Below are positions 1 through 9,000 of a stretch of DNA of 64,000 nt, piece by piece. Numbering within the stretch: the first letter of the stretch is position 1; every line of letters starts with the position of its first letter. Position numbers and translations under genes: made by a program. Source of the stretch: Bacteroidia bacterium (lineage in GTDB: Bacteria; Bacteroidota; Bacteroidia; SXHM01); the NCBI GenBank assembly GCA_022072225.1, contig JAJVIC010000009.1, positions 403,746 to 467,745 of the forward strand, given 5' to 3'. Below the pieces are notes generated by a model that had not been told where the DNA came from, searched no databases, and was given only the letters and a program-made list of their open reading frames with translations.

Positions 1-3000
1 CGGGTTCAAATTGCGGAACCAGTTATATTCCTCATAGCCAAAGTTTCCGGCATCCAGCACAATGGTTTCGCCAAAGCAAACAGTAACAGGTCCTTGCGGA
101 GTAATGAATGGCTGAGGTTGAGCAAAAACCGTTACCGTAATGGTAGAAGTAATGTTGCTGCAACCGGCATTGTTGGTAGCTGATCCGAAGTAATCACCTG
201 CTTCATCCACTACAATAGAACTGGTGGTTTCACCACTATTCCATATATAGTTTACATAGCCGGAAGGCATTACTAAGGTAACGGTGTTACCTTCGCAAAT
301 CTCGGTTGGGCCGTTTGCAAAAACAGTAACCACCGGCAACGGAATAACCGTTACATTGAATGGTGTTGAGGTGGCTTGGCAACCATTAACATCAACCGTT
401 GTAACACTGTAGCTTCCCGATTGGGTTATTGGGTTTAGTTGTGTGTTTACGGTATTGCTCCACAAATAAGACTGGTAGCCCGAACCTGCGTTGAGTACCA
501 CTGTTTGTCCGTCACAGATAGAAGGTGAGCCATTAGCAGTAACCACCGGAACCTGAGGTGTAAACACCGCCAAGGTCATCTCGTCATAGTTAAAGCAGCC
601 GTTTTCGTCTGTTACGCTGGCACGGTAGTCACCTGCTGTAGAGTTGCTTGCCACAATGGTAAGCGTTTGACCGGTTGAACCTCCCGGAACCCACACGTAA
701 TCAGCAAAACCGGCACCTGCATCTAAGGTAACCGAAGTACCCGGACAAACCGATTGGTCGGGACCTAAGTCAACAACAGGGAGCGGGTACACTGTAATTT
801 CAACTGTATCGGAAGTAGAACGGCAACCGTTCACATCCTGAATAGTTACGTATGCCTCACTCTCAGTATCCACAGAAATAGACTGGGTTGTAGCACCGTT
901 GCTCCACAAATAAGACATAAAAGGAGGCTGCGCAGTAAGCGTTACATCATCGCCTTCGCAGAAGTCAACAGGGCCGTTGGTAGTTACTTCCGGTTGTGAA
1001 AGCTGGTAAACGTTGATGGTTTGCGACTGGCTGCTCGTGCAGCCGTTGTCATCATAATACGTGTAGGTGATGGTGTGTTGTCCTTCACCTGCATAGAACG
1101 GATAGAACACGCTGTCATTTAGAGCCGGTCCTGAGAAGTAACCACCAACAGGAGTTCCGGTAAGCGGAACAGAATCGGCTTCCAGACAGTAAATGGTTGC
1201 TAATCCGGTGAACGATACCACCGGAAGGTCATGTATCTCTACAGTTTGCTCGGCAGTTCCGATACAACCCACCTGATTTTGGAATGCATAGGTAATTGTA
1301 TGCGTACCAACTCCGGCTGAGGCAGGAGTAAAGGTATTTCCGTTCATTCCCGGACCGATGAAAGCACCACCTGCAGGAAGCGGAGTAAGTTCAACAGCAT
1401 CGGCATCTACACAATATTCAGTATATAGTCCGGTAAACTGAACAACAGGCAATGAGTAAACGATGGTAGTCTGTGTCTCTGAGTTGGTGCATCCATTATC
1501 ATCTGTATAAGTGTAGGTAACATCAACAGGGCCAACTAATACTGCACCCGGATCAAAGGTATCTCCGGTAACCCCATTACCGCTGAAAGTACCACCTGCA
1601 GGGTTGCCGGTAAGCGTTACCACATTTCCATCCTCGCAGTATTGCAGAGCAAGTCCACTGAAGCTCACAGTCGGCAACGGCACTACTTCAAAGTCAACAG
1701 AAGTTGAGTTTACACAACCGTTACCGTCTGTGTATTCATAAGTAACAGTATGTGTTCCGGTTCCTGCAGTTGAAGGATCAAAGTTGCTGCCGCTAACACC
1801 ATTACCTGAGAAAGTACCACCCGAAGGAGTTGCGGTAAGTGCAACCGTTGTTTCGCTTACACAGTATTGCAGTGTGGTATTGTCAATGCTTACCACAGGA
1901 AGGTCGTTAACAGTAACTGAAGCGGTTGCGGTTGCAGAGCAACCATTACCATCAGTATAGCTATAAGAAATGGTATGCGCACCTACACCCGCATCAGCAG
2001 GAGTAAAGATACCAGCGCTCATTCCGGCACCGGTAAATGAACCGCCTGCGGGGTTTCCTGTAAGAGAAACCGCAGCAGCATCTACACAATACTCTAATGC
2101 CAGACCTGAAATGCTTACAATCGGAAGCGGAGTAACTACTGTACTTTGTGAAGTGCTGTTGGTACAGCCGTTTCCGTCTGAATAAGTATAGGTAATGGTA
2201 GATGAACCTACACCGGCTGTGGCAGGGTTGAATGTATTTCCTGTAACACCGTTTCCACTGAATGTGCCGCCTGCAGGACTTCCGGTAAGTGTTACCGCAG
2301 CAGCATTTACACAATACTGGGTTGAAAGTCCGCTGAATGTTACAGTTGGCAATGCCAATACAGTAACAGAGGCAGTAGTTGAGTTAGTGCAGCCATTGAT
2401 GTCGGTATAGAAATATGTGATGGTATGTGTACCAACTCCGGCTACAGAAGGATTGAATGTAGTTCCGCTTACACCGCTGCCGCTAAACGTACCTCCCGCA
2501 GGGCTTGCGCTAAGAGCAACAGAAGTTTCGGTAACGCAGAAGTCATCCGTAATCGGTGTAATGCTTACAACCGGCAGTGCATATACCGTAACACTTTGCG
2601 TGAGCACACCTACACAGCCATTAACATCTGTGTACGTGAAGGTTACTGTATGCACTCCTGCACCGGCAACAGCAGGCGAGAAAATGTTACCCGAAATACC
2701 AGGTCCGCTGAAGGTTCCTGTATTAGGACTTCCTACTAAAGTAGCAGGCGTTTCATTGATACAATAATCCTGACCCAAACCAGAGAAACTGATTACAGGA
2801 AGCGGGTTAACCGTTGTAGTTTGTGAGGTGCTGTTGGTGCAACCAAACGCATCGGTGTAGGTGTAAATAATAGTATGAGTTCCAACTCCGGCTGTTGAAG
2901 GCACAAAGTTATTACCCGAAATACCAACTCCGCTGAACGTGCCACCTGAAGGGCTGCCTGTTAAAGCATCAGCTCCGCCATCCACACAGTATGCAGTTTC

Positions 3001-6000
3001 CAGTCCGCTGAACGAAACAACCGGCAACGGAACAACCACCGCTGTGCGTGTTGCAAAGTTGGTGCAGCCGTTTGCATCGGTATAAGTGTAGGTTAGCAAG
3101 TGCGAACCCACACCGGCAACCGAAGGGTTGAAGATGTTTCCTGTTACGCCTGTACCTGTGAAGGTGCCGCCACTCGGACTTCCGCTAAGCGTTACCGAAG
3201 TTTCGGTGATGCAATACTGAGGCGCAAGAGCAGTAAATGTTACAACTGGCAACGGATGAACCGTTACAGTTTGCGAAATACTGTTGGTGCAGGTATTGGC
3301 ATCGGTATAAGTATAAGTAATTGTATAGGTTCCGGCTCCGGCAGTGGCAGGGCTAAATGTATTGCCGCTGATACCTGTTCCGCTGAACGTACCGCCAGCA
3401 GGCGAAGGTACCAATGTTGCCGTTGGTTCGTCAATGCAGTATTCAGCATCAAGGCCTGTAAAGCTGACAACCGGAAGCGGGTGAACAATAACACTTTGTG
3501 AAGAGCTGTTGGTGCAACCATTTCCGTCTGTGTAAGTGTAGGTAATGGTGTGTGTTCCGGCTCCGGCAGTGGCAGGGTTAAACTGCGCACCCGATATACC
3601 CGGTCCGCTGAAGGTACCTCCAGCAGGTGAACCCGAAAGCGTTACCGCAGGCGCATCCACACAGTATTCAGCACCAAGCCCTGTAAAGCTTGGTGTTGGT
3701 AATGGATGAACAACAACAGTCTGGCTGTATGAATTGGTGCAACCATTTCCGTTGGTAAACTGATAAGTAATTACATGGGTTCCTACACCGGCAAGCGCAG
3801 GGTTAAATGTATTTCCGGTAACAGGGCCGGTAAAGAAACCACCTGCCGGACTTACAGTAAGCAGAACAGGGTTAGCGTCAACACAGTATTGAGCAGCAAG
3901 ACCGGAGTAAGAAACAACCGGTAATGGATTAACCGTAACAACAACAGCAGGGCTTGAAGTTCCTGTGCAGCCGTTGCCATCGTTAATAGTTACACTGTAG
4001 TTGCCTGAAGCAGTAGCAGAAATTATCTGGTTGGTTTCTCCGTTTGGCGACCACAGATAGCTTGCTCCCGCAGTTGCTACTAATGTTACACTACCGCCCT
4101 GACAGAAGGTGGTAGAGCCCAAAGCAGATACCGTAGGTGTTGGATTGCTGTTTACAACTACCGTTACGCTTGGTGAAACGGCAGTACAGTTATTAGCATC
4201 CGTAACCGTAACATTGTAAGTTCCTGCAGAGGCAACAATAACCTCATCGGTAGTTTCCGGTATTGGCGACCATAGGTAAGTTACACCTCCGCTTGCTTCC
4301 AGTGTAATGCTGGAACCGCTGCAAATTGCAACAGTGCCTGAAGGACTGATTTGTGCATTCGGTAATGGGTTAACCGTAACCGTTACGGGGGCAGAAGTAT
4401 TGATGCAGCCGTTGCCATCAGCAACTGTTACTGAATAATCATCTGAATTATCAACAGTAATAGTGGTAGTGGTTTCACCTGTGCTCCATACATATTGAGT
4501 GTAAGAGTTGGTAAGCCCCAATGTAACATCATCGCCCTGACAGAAGGTTGTTGGTCCGCCTGCTGTAATAACAGGCTGCGGCAATGGGTTTTCAGTAACT
4601 ACTACCGGAGCAGAAGTTGCCGAGCATCCATTGGCATCAGTAATGGTTACAGAATAGCTTCCGGAAGCCGTTGCTGTAATAAACTGGGTTGTTTGTCCGT
4701 TAGGAGCCCATAGGTTTCCTGTTCCGCTGCTGGAGTAGATAATTACATTGCCGCCATCGCAGAAAGTTGTTGAGCCAATAGGTGTTGCAAGAGCAGTTGG
4801 TAAACCATTTACCGTTACAAGTTGTGTTTCGCTGTTGGTGCAGCCGAAAGCATCGCTATAGGTGTATGTAATAGCGTATGTTCCAACTCCGGCAACTGAA
4901 GGGCTGAAGTTGTTTCCGCTAATTCCTGTTCCTGTAAATGTACCGCCCGCAGGAGTTCCGGTAAGTGTTACAGATGCTGCATCCACACAATATGCATGAG
5001 GCAGGTTAAATCCGCTGAAACTCAAAGCTGGTAGATCATGAACAGTTGTAACCTGAGAAGAAGATGAGGTACAGCCATATGAATTGGTAAGTGTATAAGT
5101 AATGGTATGGCTTCCGCTGCCCGGAACTGATGGAAAAAATTGGTTACCGATAATTCCGTTACCGCTGAAACTGCCACCAACCGGTGAGCCGGTTAATGAT
5201 GCAGGGCCTTCGTTTTCGCAATAATCTGCGTCTAATCCGGTGAAACTAACTACTGGTGCAGGGTTAACTGTTACGGTTTGTGATGTACTGCTTTCGCAGC
5301 CGTTGCCATCGGAATAGGTGTAGGTGATGGTATAAACACCTGCTCCAACTGAAGGGTCAAAAGTAGTTCCTGTAATACCTGAACCGCTGAAGGTGCCGCC
5401 CGCAGGACTTCCGAAAAGTGAAACCGCAGGGCTGTTGGCACAATACTGTGTTGCAAGTCCGCTGAAGGTAACTGTTGGCAAAGTTGTAACATCTGCCATC
5501 TGTGATTCGCTGCCTGAGCACCCATTGCCATCGGTGTACGTATAGGTAATAGTATGAGAACCTATTCCGGCTGAAGCAGGAGTAAAATCATCACCAATTA
5601 TTCCGGGACCGCTGAAGGTTCCTCCCGAGGGGCTTCCACTGAGTGTTACCGTTGCTGCATCATAGCAATAGAATTCATCAAGTCCGCTAAAGCTTACTGT
5701 TGGGTTAGAGTTTACGGTTACAAGTACGTTATCTGTTCCCTGACAGCTTCCGGCTGAAACAGTAAGTGTTACTGTTCCCGATGTTGTAACGGTAATAAAC
5801 TGTGTGGTCTCGTTGCTTGGTGTCCAGAGGTTTCCGGTGGTGCTGCTTGAGTAAAGCACTACACTTTCGCCAGCGCAGAAGGTAGTGCTGCTTAATGCTG
5901 TTATTACCGGATTTACAGGTGTTTCATTAACGGTAACCGTTGCACTTCCTTCGCAACCGTTGGCATCAACAACATCTACGGTATAGTTTCCGCTTGCAGA

Positions 6001-9000
6001 AGCTGTAACCGATTGTGTGGTTTCGCCATTGGGCAACCATGCATAGGTTGATGCTGCGCTTGAAGTAAGTGTAGTGCTTCCGCCTGTGCAGAAGGTTAAA
6101 CTGCCTGAAATAACGGGAACAGGGTTAGGATTAACTGTAACAGCTGTAACAGCCGAACTTCCTTCGCAACCATTTCCGTCAACAACGGATACCGAGTAAT
6201 TTCCTGCTGCGGTTACATTAATAGTCTGCGATGTTTGCAAGCCGGGCAACCATGAATAGGAAGAGTAACTGCCGGTTGTAAGGTCAATGTTATCTCCAGC
6301 GCAGAAGGTTGTAGGTTCATTACCAACAACCGAAACAGTTGGTGTGGGCAGTGCATTGATAGTTACCGTAACATCAGGCGATGTAGTTGCTGAGCAACCA
6401 AATGCATCGGTTGCGGTTACATTATAGTCTCCGCTTTCGCTTACTAAACTGAGTGATATGCTTTGTGTAGTAGCACCGTTTGACCACAGATAAGATACTG
6501 CTGCTTCGGTAGTAAGAATTACGTTATCGCCAAAGCAAACAGTGGTTGGTGTAAGTGCCGAAACGGTAGGCTGCGGAACAGGGTGCACCGTTGTAGTTTG
6601 CGAACTGCTGGAGGTACAGCCGTTGCCATTGGTATAGGTGTAGGTAATGGTGTAGGTTCCTCCTTCGGCAGTGCAGGGTGTGAAGGTATTTGCCGAGAAA
6701 CCTGTTGACCCGGTGTAGCTGAATGTACCGCCTGCAGGGCTTCCGGTTAAGAGATAACCTGAGCAGTCATCATCGCAGTAGCTGCCTGATAAGCCACTGA
6801 AACTAACTGTAGGTAAAGGGTTAATGGTAACAACCTGTGATGCGGTGTTGGTACATCCGTTGGCATCGGTAACAGTAACCGTATAGGTTCCGCTGGTTGA
6901 AACGGTAATTGATTGACCAACCAAACCGTTTGACCATGAATAAGAACTCATGCCTGCATTAGCTGTAAGGGTAACAGTTCCGGGTGCGCAAATGGTACCC
7001 GAAACCGGTGAAGCTGTAATAGTTGCTGTTGGTGCACTGTTGATAGAAACAGTAGTTGCTGCCGATGTAGTGGAGCAGCCTGTTGCGCTGTTGGTGATAG
7101 TTACTGTGTAAGGGCCTGCTGCAGAAGCCGAAATACTTTGTGTGGTTGCTGAGTTGCTCCACAGGTAATTGGTTCCGATATCGGTAACGGCAGAAAGTGT
7201 TACGCTGCTTCCGTTGCAAATAGAAGCTGTTGGGCTTGGGTTGATAACCGCAAAAGGAACCGGATTAACTGTTACCGTTTTGGTTGCTGAACCCTGACAA
7301 CCGCTTTGTGTGGAGAACAGGGTGTAAGTAGTAGTTCCTACTTGACTTGGAGTAACGGTTATGGATTGAGTAGTGGCTCCGGTTGACCAAAGGTTGCCTG
7401 TTGCAAAGTTTGAAGTTAGCGTAATAGGCTGCCCTAAACATATAGTAGCAGGATTTGGATTTGATGTAATGGTAACAGTAGGGTTATTGGTAACAGTTAC
7501 TGTTCGTGTTGCAGTATTTGAGCAACCATTAATATCGGTTCCGGTAACAGTGTAGGTAGTAGTGGAAGTTGGCTGTGCGGTAACCGTAGCACCGGTTGTT
7601 GAAAGCAATCCTGTTGCCGGTGACCAGGTATAGCTGTTGGCTCCTGATGCTGTAAGTTGTACAGAACTGCCGTTACAAATAGTTGGTGATGCAGGGCTGA
7701 CACTTACAGTTGGCAGATTGTTTACCGTAACTGTTTTGGTGGTGCTGTTTACGCATCCGTTAACATCGGTTCCGGTAATGGTATAAACCTGTGTTGAGGT
7801 TGGGCTGGCGGTAACTGTTGTACCTGTTGTTGCACTCAAGCCTGTTGAAGGTGACCAGGTATAGGTACTTGCTCCGCTGGCTGTAAGTGCAATGGAAGAG
7901 CCATTACATATAGCAGTTGTAAACGGATTTACAGTAATGGTTGGCAGCGGATTTACGGTAACGGTTGTAACCGCAGAAGTGGTAGAGCAGTTGTTGGTGT
8001 TGGTTACTACAACTGTATAATTGCCTGCTGCTGTAACAGTATAAACAGCGGAGGTAGCTCCTCCGATATTAGAACCGTTCAGTTGCCACTGGAAGCTTTG
8101 GAACCCACCTGCACCCGGAGTTGATGAGGTAGCAAATAATTGAGTACTTCCGCCTGCGCAGAACGATGCGGTTCCGGTTATGATGGCTGTTGGCGCTGCA
8201 AGTGTTGTAATAGTAACCTGGTCAGAGGCAAGGCAACCGCGGCTGTCGCGTACAAAGCCGGTATAGGTTCCTATTGGCAAGCCTGTGAATACGTTATTGG
8301 TTCCGAACAGCAAACCATTATTCGCATAGTTGTAAGGCGTAACACCGCCTGAACCGTTGATGGTATATCCGCCATCTTGTAATCCGGGGCACGATACATT
8401 AACCGGGCTGCTGATGGTTGCTGTTACTGTATAAGAATTATTGATAGTTACATTGATTGTGTTTTCACAATCCTGTGCATCTTTAACAGTAACAGTATAG
8501 GCACCTGCTGCAAGATTGGTAAAGGTTCCTGAAGGTTGAAATGGCCCTCCGCTTAATGAGTATTGGTAAGGTGAAGTTCCGCCCGAACCGGCTACAGTAA
8601 GTTCTCCGTCAAACACTCCGTTGCAGCTTGCATCGGTGCTGGATGATAAGCTGATGTTGAGTTGGGTGGGTTGGGTAAGAGTAATGCTGACAACGTTACT
8701 GTTTCTGCATCCATTGGCATCTTGTACTACAAGCGTATTATAGGTTCCGGCAGATAGACCTGTAAAGGTTCCGTTGTTGGCACCCTGAAAACTGGAGCCG
8801 CCAGTAATTGAATAAATATATGGTGCTGTAGTTCCCGGAGGAGTTACAGAGAGATTAATAATCCCGTCATTGGAATTTAAGCAGGAAAGGTTGGTATGTG
8901 TTTCCTGTAATACAGGTAAAGGATTTACGGTTACAATTGCTGCGCCTGTAAGAGTTGTAACGCAGGTTGGTGCGGTTTGATAAACTGCACTTACCAGTGC

